A stretch of DNA of 33,066 nucleotides from an uncultured Pelagibacteraceae bacterium. GTDB lineage: Bacteria; Pseudomonadota; Alphaproteobacteria; Pelagibacterales; Pelagibacteraceae. Shown in pieces: positions 11,581-19,399 of the stretch. The notes below the pieces were generated by a model, which was given only the letters and a program-made list of their open reading frames with translations, did not search any database and had not been told where the DNA came from. Where the stretch lies: the NCBI GenBank assembly GCA_902568425.1, contig CACFQM010000004.1:17501-50566 (forward strand). Reading direction: 5' to 3'. Each line of letters starts with the position of its first letter. Within the stretch, counting starts at the first letter, position 1. The position numbers and the translations under genes are program-made.

Positions 11581-14139
11581 ATGAATTTTATAACTAAAAC
11601 ACTAAATAAGTTATTTAAAAGCAGCAATCAACTAGAATTAAATAAAATTAAGCCAATAGTTGCTAAAATTAATGATCTAGAGAAAAATTTCACTAAATAT
11701 AAAAGACATAATTTTGTAGAAAAAACTAACGAATTCAAAAAGAATATTATAGATGGGCGAAGTTATAATGAGATACTGCCAGAGGCTTTTGCATTAGTCA
11801 GAGAAGCGTCGAGGCAGGTGCTAGGTGAACGTCATTTTGATGTGCAATTAGCAGGAGGGATTTTCCTACATCAAGGTTGTGTTTCAGAAATGAAAACTGG
11901 CGAGGGTAAAACATTGGTTTCCACTCTGCCTGCCTACCTTAATGCACTAGGGGGAAAGGGAGTTCATATTGTAACCGTTAACGATTATTTAGCCAAAAGG
12001 GACTCTGAATGGATGGGTCAAATATATAATTATTTAGGATTACAAACCGGCTGTATAACAAATGAATTGGACGATCAACAAAGAGAGGAGAATTATAAAA
12101 AAGATATTACCTATGCAACAAACAACGAATTAGGTTTTGATTATTTGAGAGACAATATGAAATATAATATTGCTGAAATGGTACAAAAAAATAGAAATTT
12201 TTGTATTATCGATGAGGTAGATAGTATATTAATTGATGAGTCTAGAACCCCATTAATAATTTCAGGTGGTATAGAGGATAAATCTGACCAATATTTTTTA
12301 GCAAATAAGTTTATTAAAAATTTACAAAAGAAAGATTATGATCTTGATGAAAAAAATAAAAATGCAATACTAACCGATGTAGGAATTGACAATATTGAGA
12401 AAATGTCAATAAAAACTGGAATACTCAAAAATAATAATTTCTATGATCCCCAAAATTTAAATTTAGTTCATCATATTAATCAGGCCTTAAAGGCAAATTT
12501 ATTATTTCAAAAAGATAAGGATTACATAGTCAAAGATGATCAAGTTCAAATTATCGATGAATTTACCGGTAGGATTTTAGAGGGAAGAAGATTTTCTGAT
12601 GGATTACATCAAGCAATTGAAGCTAAAGAAAATGTTGAAATTCAAAAGGAAAATCAAACACTAGCGTCAATTACATATCAAAATTTTTTTAGATTGTATC
12701 AAAAACTCGCGGGTATGACTGGCACTGCAATGACTGAGGCAGAAGAACTTTTTGATATCTATAAACTTAAAGTAATAAGTATTCCAACAAATAGAGAAAT
12801 GGTTAGAAATGATAAGAACGATCAAATTTTTAGAACTGAGGAAGAAAAAAACTTTGCAATTCTTAATAAAGTTAAAGAGTGTTATGCAAAAGGTCAACCT
12901 GTACTCGTTGGAACAACAAGTATTGAGAGTTCTGAAAAGATGTCGAAAATTTTCAAAAAAAATAATTTAATTCACAATGTTTTAAATGCTAAGCAACATG
13001 ATAAAGAAGCAAAGATTATTGCTGAGGCTGGTAAAGAAGGAATGATAACTATAGCAACTAATATGGCTGGTAGAGGAACAGATATACAGCTGGGAGGAAA
13101 TAAAAATCTTCTTGTAAATAATAATAATTCTAAAGATAAAGTTGAAAAAATAAAACAAGACAAAGAAAAAGTAAAAAATCTTGGAGGGCTTTTTATTGTG
13201 GGAACAGAAAGGCACGAGAGTAGAAGAATAGATAATCAATTAAGAGGTAGATCGGGTAGACAGGGTGACCCGGGATCATCGGTATTTTACATAAGTCTTG
13301 AAGATGATTTAATGAGAATTTTTGGCGGCGGATCAATTGACGGAATGTTGAAAAAATTAGGTTTAAAAAAAAATGAATCTATTAATCATCCTTGGATAAA
13401 TAAAGCAATGGAAAGAGCTCAGCAAAAGGTCGAAGCAAGAAATTTTGAAATAAGAAAAACACTATTAAAGTTTGATGATGTAATGAATGACCAAAGAAAG
13501 ATTATTTTTGGTCAAAGGTTAGAAATTATGAAAAATAGTGACATAAAAAAAATGATTTTATCTTTTCTTGAAGAACTAAATAAAAATTTAGAGTTAGCCC
13601 ATCAAAATTTTTCAAAAAGTAACGATTTAAAAGTATTTTCTAATGAAGTAAAGGCAAGTTACGGAAATGCTTTTGATGAAAAAAAAATTGAGGAATTTTC
13701 TAAAATGAATACAAAAGAAATAACCAAGAATTTTGATAACTTTTTTATAGAAAAAAGAACTGAAAGAATAAAGGTATTGGGGGAACAACAAAATAACGAT
13801 ATTGAAAAAAGAATTTTTTTACAAATCATGGATTTTTTATGGAGGTCACACTTACAATACTTAGAACAATTAAGGCAAGTTATTGGCCTAAGAAGCTATG
13901 GTCAGAAGGATCCATTGGCTGAGTTTAGAAGAGAAGCATTTCAGCTTTTTGAGGATTTGTTATTTAAAATTAAAACAGAAACAATTAAGTTTTTAGTTAA
14001 TACAAATATTGTTATACAGGATAAAAAAGAAGATAAACAAACTGGTAATTTTGTTAAAACGCGAAAAATTTCCAGAAATGAGCCTTGTTCTTGTGGATCT
14101 GGAAAAAAATATAAACATTGTCATGGAAAGGTAGCTTAA
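11581..14139 (+). CDS. secA: Protein translocase ATPase SecA
   Basis: SecA drives secretory proteins through SecYEG with ATP hydrolysis. The 852-residue protein is full length. Visible features are Walker A MKTGEGKT at 104-111, the DEVD box at 211-214 (CIIDEVDSILIDE), the preprotein-crosslinking region, and the helicase-like motif ATNMAGRGTDIQLGG. RIDNQLRGRSGRQGDPGS is also present, as is a C-terminal SEC-C zinc motif CSCGSGKKYKHCHG, the usual SecB/ribosome contact site. The gene starts at an ATG preceded by AAACAAACAC, without a clear Shine-Dalgarno. The LON-domain gene follows after one base, so the two form an operon. Confidence 0.97.
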   Translation: MNFITKTLNKLFKSSNQLELNKIKPIVAKINDLEKNFTKYKRHNFVEKTNEFKKNIIDGRSYNEILPEAFALVREASRQVLGERHFDVQLAGGIFLHQGCVSEMKTGEGKTLVSTLPAYLNALGGKGVHIVTVNDYLAKRDSEWMGQIYNYLGLQTGCITNELDDQQREENYKKDITYATNNELGFDYLRDNMKYNIAEMVQKNRNFCIIDEVDSILIDESRTPLIISGGIEDKSDQYFLANKFIKNLQKKDYDLDEKNKNAILTDVGIDNIEKMSIKTGILKNNNFYDPQNLNLVHHINQALKANLLFQKDKDYIVKDDQVQIIDEFTGRILEGRRFSDGLHQAIEAKENVEIQKENQTLASITYQNFFRLYQKLAGMTGTAMTEAEELFDIYKLKVISIPTNREMVRNDKNDQIFRTEEEKNFAILNKVKECYAKGQPVLVGTTSIESSEKMSKIFKKNNLIHNVLNAKQHDKEAKIIAEAGKEGMITIATNMAGRGTDIQLGGNKNLLVNNNNSKDKVEKIKQDKEKVKNLGGLFIVGTERHESRRIDNQLRGRSGRQGDPGSSVFYISLEDDLMRIFGGGSIDGMLKKLGLKKNESINHPWINKAMERAQQKVEARNFEIRKTLLKFDDVMNDQRKIIFGQRLEIMKNSDIKKMILSFLEELNKNLELAHQNFSKSNDLKVFSNEVKASYGNAFDEKKIEEFSKMNTKEITKNFDNFFIEKRTERIKVLGEQQNNDIEKRIFLQIMDFLWRSHLQYLEQLRQVIGLRSYGQKDPLAEFRREAFQLFEDLLFKIKTETIKFLVNTNIVIQDKKEDKQTGNFVKTRKISRNEPCSCGSGKKYKHCHGKVA

Positions 14140-14140
14140 A

Positions 14141-14770
14141 ATGAATAAAGATTTTCCAAAAAAAATATCTGTATTTCCATTAAGAGGTGCAATATTTTTT
14201 CCAAAAACTAATTTACCATTAAATATTTTTGAAAAGAGATATGTGAGTATGGTAGAAGATGCCTTAAAAGGAAATAAATATATTGGTATGGTCCAATCAA
14301 AAAAAGTTGAGGGTGAAGTGTTTAAAGTTGGTTGTTTAGGAAAAATTGATAGACATGAAAAAACTCCTGATGGAAGAATTTTAATAAATCTTAATGGTCT
14401 ATCACGATTTAAAATAGATGAAGAAGTAAATAATGATAAATTATACAGAGAATTTATAGTTAATTACGAGGACTTTAGAGATGATATGAAACTAAAAGAA
14501 TATGAAGTTAAAAATGAAATACTTGAAAAATTAATTAATAATTCAAAAAAATATTTCAGTCAACAAGGAGTACTAATTGATTGGAGAGAAATTTCAAAAC
14601 TTAAAGCTTTTGAACAAATTTATACTTTGGCAATGATTTCACCATTTTCTGTCAGCGAAAAACAAAAAGTTTTAGAAGTACCTGATTTGAATGAAGCAGC
14701 GAGCACTTTAAATGAAATAACAAAATTTGGATTTTATGAAGATCTAAATGATAAAGATACGCTTCAGTAA
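14141..14770 (+). CDS. Stand-alone LON N-terminal (substrate-binding) domain protein
   Basis: A 209-residue protein with the Lon N-domain opening (ISVFPLRGAIFFPKTNLPLN, IFEKRYVSMVEDAL) and the loop GCLGKIDRHEKTPDGRILIN. It lacks the AAA+ ATPase and the serine protease domains of Lon. It belongs to the small LonN-like family common in alphaproteobacteria; the function is not established, though a role in binding unfolded peptides is a fair guess. It starts one base after the secA stop, so it is co-transcribed with secA, and ends one base before the convergent 4-TM gene. Confidence 0.85.
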   Translation: MNKDFPKKISVFPLRGAIFFPKTNLPLNIFEKRYVSMVEDALKGNKYIGMVQSKKVEGEVFKVGCLGKIDRHEKTPDGRILINLNGLSRFKIDEEVNNDKLYREFIVNYEDFRDDMKLKEYEVKNEILEKLINNSKKYFSQQGVLIDWREISKLKAFEQIYTLAMISPFSVSEKQKVLEVPDLNEAASTLNEITKFGFYEDLNDKDTLQ

Positions 14771-14771
14771 A

Positions 14772-15188
14772 CTAAACATATATTCTGTCTGCTAGACCGT
14801 AGCAGAGAATAGCGCTAATGATGACAAGAACTATAGGGGCATAAATTCCATCATTTCTAGTTTTTTTGGTCAATCCTGTTTTGTCAATCTTCAATGTATA
14901 AAAATTTGTGATTAATATTGAAACGTTAATTATAAAAACTAGGTTAAAGAAAGCCCAAGTAGCAACTAAACCACCTGACCTAATAAAAGCAACATAGATT
15001 GCCATTAAAACAGTAGCAATCATGAATGATCCTGCAAATCTCGTGATCAAAGTTGCAGTTTTATCAACTCCTCTATCCTTAAGAAATTTTTTGGTATCAA
15101 AGACTAATTGGTAAGCGTAGCTACCCACTATGATAAAGTGTGCTAAGTAAATTATTAAATAAAATATGTTACCAAATTTATCTATCAT
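14772..15188 (-). CDS. Four-helix integral membrane protein of unknown function
   Basis: I do not recognise this 138-residue protein. Four hydrophobic segments are plain at about 8-30 (FYLIIYLAHFIIVGSYAYQL), 49-70, 72-98 and 113-134. A charged loop (DTKKFLKDRGVDKTA) follows the first, and a Lys/Thr/Arg-rich loop (KIDKTGLTKKTRND) lies between the third and fourth. It is the last gene of the train containing the MetF-like and demethylase-like genes, 25 bases after the latter. Association with that pathway, for example as an uptake or accessory membrane factor, is inference from position only. Confidence 0.75.
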   Translation of the reverse strand: MIDKFGNIFYLIIYLAHFIIVGSYAYQLVFDTKKFLKDRGVDKTATLITRFAGSFMIATVLMAIYVAFIRSGGLVATWAFFNLVFIINVSILITNFYTLKIDKTGLTKKTRNDGIYAPIVLVIISAILCYGLADRIYV

Positions 15189-15213
15189 AAAAACTTAAAT
15201 ATTAGTTTTTTAA

Positions 15214-16584
15214 CTAGTTTGTTTCTCTAGTATTCTTATTGTAAGACTGAGTAAATGGTATTGGCACAACTGTCGCATTAACAGGCTTGTTTGAGTATTT
15301 TTTTGGTAAATGCACTTTGTATTTTTTCCCAAAATTTCCAATTGGAAAACCATTTGTATTTAAATTTCCTTCAAATGGAACGTAGCCCATAGCTATGTTT
15401 GTGCCTTTTTCTGGATGATACCATGGTGACGTTATAAATCCGACTGGCTTACCCCCTTTGTCATTTGATATTAACCAAAAGTCGTTTGCATAATCTTCGA
15501 TAGGTTTTCCGCCCATTTCTAAACCTACAAGTTGTAGTTTATAGGGTTTTTCACCATTTTTAATTTGTTCTTTCATTTTCTCTAGTGCTTGTTTACCCAC
15601 ATAATCCGTTTTTTTATTCCATATTCCTTTACCTGATAGCGAAACCTGATAACCAAGATTACATTGAAATGGGTTGTGCTCGTGATCTAGATCTTGACCC
15701 CAAGATAATATTCCAGCTTGTATTCTTCTATGGTGTGCTGGTGCAATGACCATTAATTTATGTTTTTTTCCAGCTTTAAGTACAGTGTTCCACATATCTT
15801 CAGCATACAATGTTGCGTTTTTTAAATAAATTTCATATCCAGCTTCCCCTGAAAAACCTGATTGTGAAATTATACAATCTCTACGGCCTATTTTAGCTTT
15901 AGCTAAACCATAGAAAGGAATATTATCCATATCTACTTGGTCACCTACTAAATCCTTCATTAAAGCTTTAGATTTTGGTCCTTGAATTTGAACTGGACAT
16001 GAATCAATCTCGTCTATTTCAACATTAAATCTTTTGTCAGCATTAACGCCTTGTAAGTATAAACCAATGTCGGAGTCCGACAAACTAAACCAAAACTCAT
16101 CATCTTCGACTCTTAACAAAACAGGGTCGTTAAGAACGCCGCCCTTATAATTACAAAGTATTACATAACGTCCTCTCATAGTTGAAATTTTCGATGCATC
16201 TCTTGTAATTACATAGTCGACAAATTTTTCAGCGTCTGGACCTTTAACACGAATTTGTCTTTCAACTGCTACGTTCCACATTGTAACGTGATTTTTAATA
16301 GCTTTATATTCAACCATAGCGCCACCTTTTTCAGGTCTTACATAGCCTCTTGGATGGTATATTCTATTATAAACTGTAGCTCTCCAACAGCCAGCTTTCA
16401 TAGACAAATGCCAGTAAGGAGATTTTCTTACTCGAGTTGAAATAAGCATTTCTACTTTTGTTGGACCACTTTGTCTCAAATTGTATGGTACTTGTCTGTC
16501 TGACTGATCAACTGAAGTTTCGTGTTTGACTTTATCGTAATTTATTTTTTCAACTTTATAAGAGTTCGGTACCTTTTTAGGCAT
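15214..16584 (-). CDS. GcvT-superfamily demethylase-like protein (LigM/DmdA-related)
   Basis: A 456-residue member of the aminomethyltransferase (GcvT) fold family, which transfers methyl or aminomethyl groups to tetrahydrofolate. WNVAVERQIRVKGPDAEKF (103-121) and LNDPVLLRV (151-159) closely resemble the DMSP demethylase DmdA. The glutamate-bearing SGFSGEAGYEIYL (242-254) keeps the T-protein GE-x-G-x-E pattern. The C-terminal extension ending VVPIPFTQSYNKNTRET resembles the end of LigM, the THF-dependent vanillate O-demethylase. It is longer than DmdA (about 365) and close to LigM (about 470). The start overlaps the MetF-like stop by eight bases, so translation is coupled. A THF-dependent methyl transfer from an unidentified O-, N- or S-methyl compound is my inference; canonical GcvT is less likely because no gcvH or gcvP is near. 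Confidence 0.8.
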   Translation of the reverse strand: MPKKVPNSYKVEKINYDKVKHETSVDQSDRQVPYNLRQSGPTKVEMLISTRVRKSPYWHLSMKAGCWRATVYNRIYHPRGYVRPEKGGAMVEYKAIKNHVTMWNVAVERQIRVKGPDAEKFVDYVITRDASKISTMRGRYVILCNYKGGVLNDPVLLRVEDDEFWFSLSDSDIGLYLQGVNADKRFNVEIDEIDSCPVQIQGPKSKALMKDLVGDQVDMDNIPFYGLAKAKIGRRDCIISQSGFSGEAGYEIYLKNATLYAEDMWNTVLKAGKKHKLMVIAPAHHRRIQAGILSWGQDLDHEHNPFQCNLGYQVSLSGKGIWNKKTDYVGKQALEKMKEQIKNGEKPYKLQLVGLEMGGKPIEDYANDFWLISNDKGGKPVGFITSPWYHPEKGTNIAMGYVPFEGNLNTNGFPIGNFGKKYKVHLPKKYSNKPVNATVVPIPFTQSYNKNTRETN

Positions 16585-17305
16585 AATTATTTTTAACTAA
16601 CCACTTATTAGTTTCTTTTAATCCACCAAAAGTGTAAATGTGGAAATGACCTGTTGATTTCTTAACTTGATCAATTAATTCATTAGGATCTGATGGTTTT
16701 AACAAATTTATCGCTTTAGAAGCGTTAGATTTTATAAAGTTAAGTGAATTTTTAGCTCCAACAATATTTGCGAATTTTATTAAACTTGTAAGCTTTAAAG
16801 GTCCAGTAATTCCAACATGAACTGGCAAAGTTTGTTTTGAAATAAATTTATTTATTGGTTCAGGATTTAAAAGCCACTGAGTAACAATGTAATCTGCAAA
16901 GGGTTTTTTATCTTTCATAGCTTTATCTAAATTAGAATCCGATATATCAGGGGACCCCTCCGGGTGTCCAGCAATTCCTATCTTAAAACCCTCGAACAAT
17001 CCTGTTTCTAAAATCTGCAACGAGCAGTGGTAATCACCAATTGGTTCAGCACTTCCTCCAATAACTAAAGCTTGTTTTACGCCAAAATCTTTACACATAG
17101 AAACATACTGTTTTAATTCATCTAGATTTTTAATTGACCTTGCTGGAAAGTGAGGCACTGGATTGAACCCAGATTGGACTAGCTCTTTTGCTTTTTTTGC
17201 AACCTCTCTAAAGTCATTACCAGGAAGCATTGTAACATAAACATCTTTAACTTTTGGTAAAACTGAAAGGTCAGTTTTCATTGTTATCTCTAAAGAAAAA
17301 TTCAT
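16577..17305 (-). CDS. Methylenetetrahydrofolate reductase-like protein
   Basis: A MetF-like TIM-barrel protein. The first strand FSLEITMKTD corresponds to the MetF FEFFPP strand with its glutamate, and GIAGHPEGSP matches the family GYPEGHP-type loop. VPHFPARS and PVHVGITGP are further barrel loops. Family members interconvert 5,10-methylene-THF and 5-methyl-THF. The ATG at 17305 gives 242 residues, short for MetF (about 290). A GTG at 17389 would give 270 residues but lies inside the tRNA-Phe gene, so I reject it as the main start. It precedes the demethylase-like gene with an eight-base overlap; ligM and metF are likewise neighbours in Sphingobium. A role in oxidising 5-methyl-THF made by the partner is inference. 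It need not be the methionine-synthesis MetF. Confidence 0.78.
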   Translation of the reverse strand: MNFSLEITMKTDLSVLPKVKDVYVTMLPGNDFREVAKKAKELVQSGFNPVPHFPARSIKNLDELKQYVSMCKDFGVKQALVIGGSAEPIGDYHCSLQILETGLFEGFKIGIAGHPEGSPDISDSNLDKAMKDKKPFADYIVTQWLLNPEPINKFISKQTLPVHVGITGPLKLTSLIKFANIVGAKNSLNFIKSNASKAINLLKPSDPNELIDQVKKSTGHFHIYTFGGLKETNKWLVKNNYA

Positions 17306-17359
17306 TTTTTCGGATATACCAGCTAAACCTATTTCTTGTCTAGAGTTTTCGTAATGAGG

Positions 17360-17431
17360 TGGCCTTGGTTTGAATCGCACAAACGACACATACCTTTTCA
17401 GGGTACTGCTCTACTACTGAGCTACAAGGCC
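17360..17431 (-). tRNA. tRNA-Phe (anticodon GAA) with aberrant D and T loops
   Basis: All four stems are present: acceptor GGCCTTG/CAAGGCC, D stem GCTC/GAGC, anticodon stem GTACC/GGTAT with loop CTGAAAA (GAA), variable GTGTC, T stem GTTTG/CAAAC. The discriminator is A and CCA is not encoded (ACCT follows). The D loop AGTAGTA lacks the usual GG, and the T loop TGCGATT has G in place of the near-universal U55. These are the two partners of the G18-psi55 elbow contact. The gene lies seven bases after infA and before the MetF-like gene, all on the same strand, so it is probably excised from an mRNA. The perfect stems argue for function. Confidence 0.88.
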
Positions 17432-17438
17432 AAATTCA

Positions 17439-17654
17439 TCAAAATCTAAAAGTAATTCTACCTTTAGTCAAATCGTAAGGGGTCATTTCTACCATTACTT
17501 GATCACCGGCTAAAACTCTTATTCTATTCTTTCTCAATTTTCCAGCTGTATGGGCTAAAACCTCATGATTATTCTCAAGTTTTACCCTGAACATTGCGTT
17601 AGGTAATAATTCGGTTACTTTTCCCTTAAATTCTAGTTTTTCCTGTTTACCCAA
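17439..17654 (-). CDS. infA: Translation initiation factor IF-1
   Basis: A 71-residue single OB-fold (S1-like) protein: [20 protein letters not shown], then [26 protein letters not shown] and the C-terminal KGRITFRF, all diagnostic of IF-1. It occupies the 30S A site during initiation together with IF-2 and IF-3. It follows hisD by four bases. In larger alphaproteobacterial genomes UPF0262 and a phosphotyrosine phosphatase gene usually sit between hisD and infA; both are absent here. Confidence 0.97.
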   Translation of the reverse strand: MGKQEKLEFKGKVTELLPNAMFRVKLENNHEVLAHTAGKLRKNRIRVLAGDQVMVEMTPYDLTKGRITFRF

Positions 17655-17658
17655 TTAA

Positions 17659-18957
17659 TTACCTTTTTTTTAATCTCACTTTTATAGAATTAGCGTGCCC
17701 ATAAAGATTTTCATACTTTGACAAAGTTATAACTGATGGACCCAATCTTTCAATACCCCTTTTTGATATTTTAATTACTGATTGCCTTTTCAAAAAATCA
17801 TAAACTGATAAGCCAGATGAGAATTTTGCTGTTCCAGATGTTGGTAATACGTGGTTTGGGCCAGCAATATAGTCTCCTAACGCTTCAGGAGAATAAGGAC
17901 CTAAAAAAATGGAACCAGCATTATTAATTGAATTTAAAAAGATATCAGGATTTTTTGTATAGATTTGTAAATGTTCAGGGGCAATAATATTTACTACTTT
18001 ACCTGCTTCTTTGAGATTATTTAATAGTATAGCTAAACCGAAATTCTTTAAACTTTTCGAGGCAATCATTCTCTTTGGTAAAAATTTGAGCTGCTTTTTT
18101 ATTGATTTATTTACTTTAAGAATTAAATCTTTACTATTTGTAACTAAAATAGATTGTGACATTTCATCATGCTCTGATTGAGCAATTAAATCTGCTGAGA
18201 CCCACTCAGGTTTCGAGAATTTATCAGCAACAACGGTAACCTCAGATGGACCAGCAAACATGTCAATTCCTGAAATTCCTGAAACTTCTTTTTTGGCTAA
18301 TGCGACGTATTCGTTTCCTGGACCAACTATCTTATCAACTTTTGGCACTACTTTGGTTCCAAAAGCAAATGCTGCGATGGCTTGTGCTCCACCGAGTTTA
18401 AAGATTTTTTTAACACCACATTTCTTTGCCGCATACAATACCCCGGGATTTATTCCCCCATTAAAAGAAGGAACTGTCATAAAAATTTCATTTACTCCCG
18501 CAATAGAAGCTGGAATACAATTCATTAATACAGAGCTTGGGTAACTCGCTTTCCCTCCAGGTACATAAACACCAACTTTCTCAATAGGTTTTGATCTATA
18601 GTAAAAACTATTGTTGATTTTATCCTTTTTTTTAAATTTATAAAACTTTTGATTCTTATGAAAATTGAAAATTCTCGAAAAAGCAAGATCGATAGAATTT
18701 TTTACTTTCGGATCTAAGAATTTTATTTTTTTTTTTATTTCTAATTTTGTAAAAGTGAGGTTATTACTTTTCAAAGTTTTTAAATTATTAAATTTTTTCT
18801 CATATTTTATAAGTGATTTATCTCCATATTTTTCAACATCATTTATAATTTTTTTTACCACAGTAATTTTTTTACTGGAATACCCTCGTCTTAAAGTCAA
18901 AAAACTATTTAATATTTTTTCGAAATTTTTTGCTCTTGATCGTAATGTTTTAATCAT
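17659..18957 (-). CDS. hisD: Histidinol dehydrogenase
   Basis: HisD oxidises L-histidinol to L-histidine in two NAD-dependent steps with a bound zinc. From the ATG at 18957 the protein has 432 residues, normal for the family. Conserved blocks include KVGVYVPGGKASYPSSVLMN, VDKIVGPGN, AQSEHDEMSQS and APEHLQI, plus the C-terminal GPNHVLPTSGTAKFSSGLSV, which bear the zinc and catalytic histidines. A longer reading from GTG at 19002 would add 15 residues inside the DUF2948 gene and is unlikely. The chosen ATG overlaps the DUF2948 stop by eight bases, indicating coupling. No other his gene is in the window. Confidence 0.96.
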   Translation of the reverse strand: MIKTLRSRAKNFEKILNSFLTLRRGYSSKKITVVKKIINDVEKYGDKSLIKYEKKFNNLKTLKSNNLTFTKLEIKKKIKFLDPKVKNSIDLAFSRIFNFHKNQKFYKFKKKDKINNSFYYRSKPIEKVGVYVPGGKASYPSSVLMNCIPASIAGVNEIFMTVPSFNGGINPGVLYAAKKCGVKKIFKLGGAQAIAAFAFGTKVVPKVDKIVGPGNEYVALAKKEVSGISGIDMFAGPSEVTVVADKFSKPEWVSADLIAQSEHDEMSQSILVTNSKDLILKVNKSIKKQLKFLPKRMIASKSLKNFGLAILLNNLKEAGKVVNIIAPEHLQIYTKNPDIFLNSINNAGSIFLGPYSPEALGDYIAGPNHVLPTSGTAKFSSGLSVYDFLKRQSVIKISKRGIERLGPSVITLSKYENLYGHANSIKVRLKKR

Positions 18958-19399
18958 GAAATAAATCGTGTTTTGGTTTATTTTTTGTTTCCCATGGATC
19001 ACTTATATCTTCCAGAAAACATTCTATTATTTCTAAATTTAATTTAATCAATATATCACCTGCAAAATTTAATTTTACTTCATAGTTTTTATCAGACAAT
19101 AATTTAGTTTCAATTGCTAAAAAGTCTAAAAAACGTTCTGTATTTTTTTGATTCAAGTTTTTTGAATTAACATTAATTACATTTTCAAATTTTAAGACAG
19201 ATATTATCCTTTTGTTTTTCCTAAAAACTCCCTTTTCAATATCCTCCCACATAAATCTATTGAATTGTATTAGGAATATTTTATTTTTTTTCAAATGTGC
19301 AATATTTTTTACTTGTGTAATCGAATCCTGCAGGTGTGCTGAGATTACCTTTATATCGTCTTCAGAAGTTCCATTAAGTTTTAAACTTGTACTACTCAT
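18950..19399 (-). CDS. DUF2948 family protein
   Basis: A 149-residue soluble protein containing DIKVISAHLQDSITQVKNIA and FNRFMWEDIEKG, and ending in ISDPWETKNKPKHDL. This matches DUF2948, an alphaproteobacterial family found between murA and hisD, exactly its place here. No function is known to me. Its ATG overlaps the murA stop by one base (TAATG), and its stop overlaps hisD by eight. The three are almost certainly one transcript. Confidence 0.85.
   Translation of the reverse strand: MSSTSLKLNGTSEDDIKVISAHLQDSITQVKNIAHLKKNKIFLIQFNRFMWEDIEKGVFRKNKRIISVLKFENVINVNSKNLNQKNTERFLDFLAIETKLLSDKNYEVKLNFAGDILIKLNLEIIECFLEDISDPWETKNKPKHDLFHD

Noticed and set aside
12667-13239. Open frames antisense to secA
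   Set aside because: Phe/Ile/Ser-rich mirror of a well-supported coding gene; typical shadow frames in AT-rich DNA.
15214-16584. Assignment as true DmdA or as GcvT
   Set aside because: About 90 residues longer than DmdA with a LigM-like tail, and no glycine-cleavage partners nearby; only superfamily membership is supported.
16945-16965. GC-rich short palindrome around GGGGACCCCT
   Set aside because: It is inside the MetF-like coding region and encodes the conserved GHPEGSP loop; no regulatory meaning needed.
16577-17389. MetF-like protein starting at GTG 17389 (270 residues)
   Set aside because: The start would be inside the tRNA-Phe gene and the extra residues simply translate the tRNA 3' half; the ATG at 17305 is preferred, though an undetected start in between is possible.
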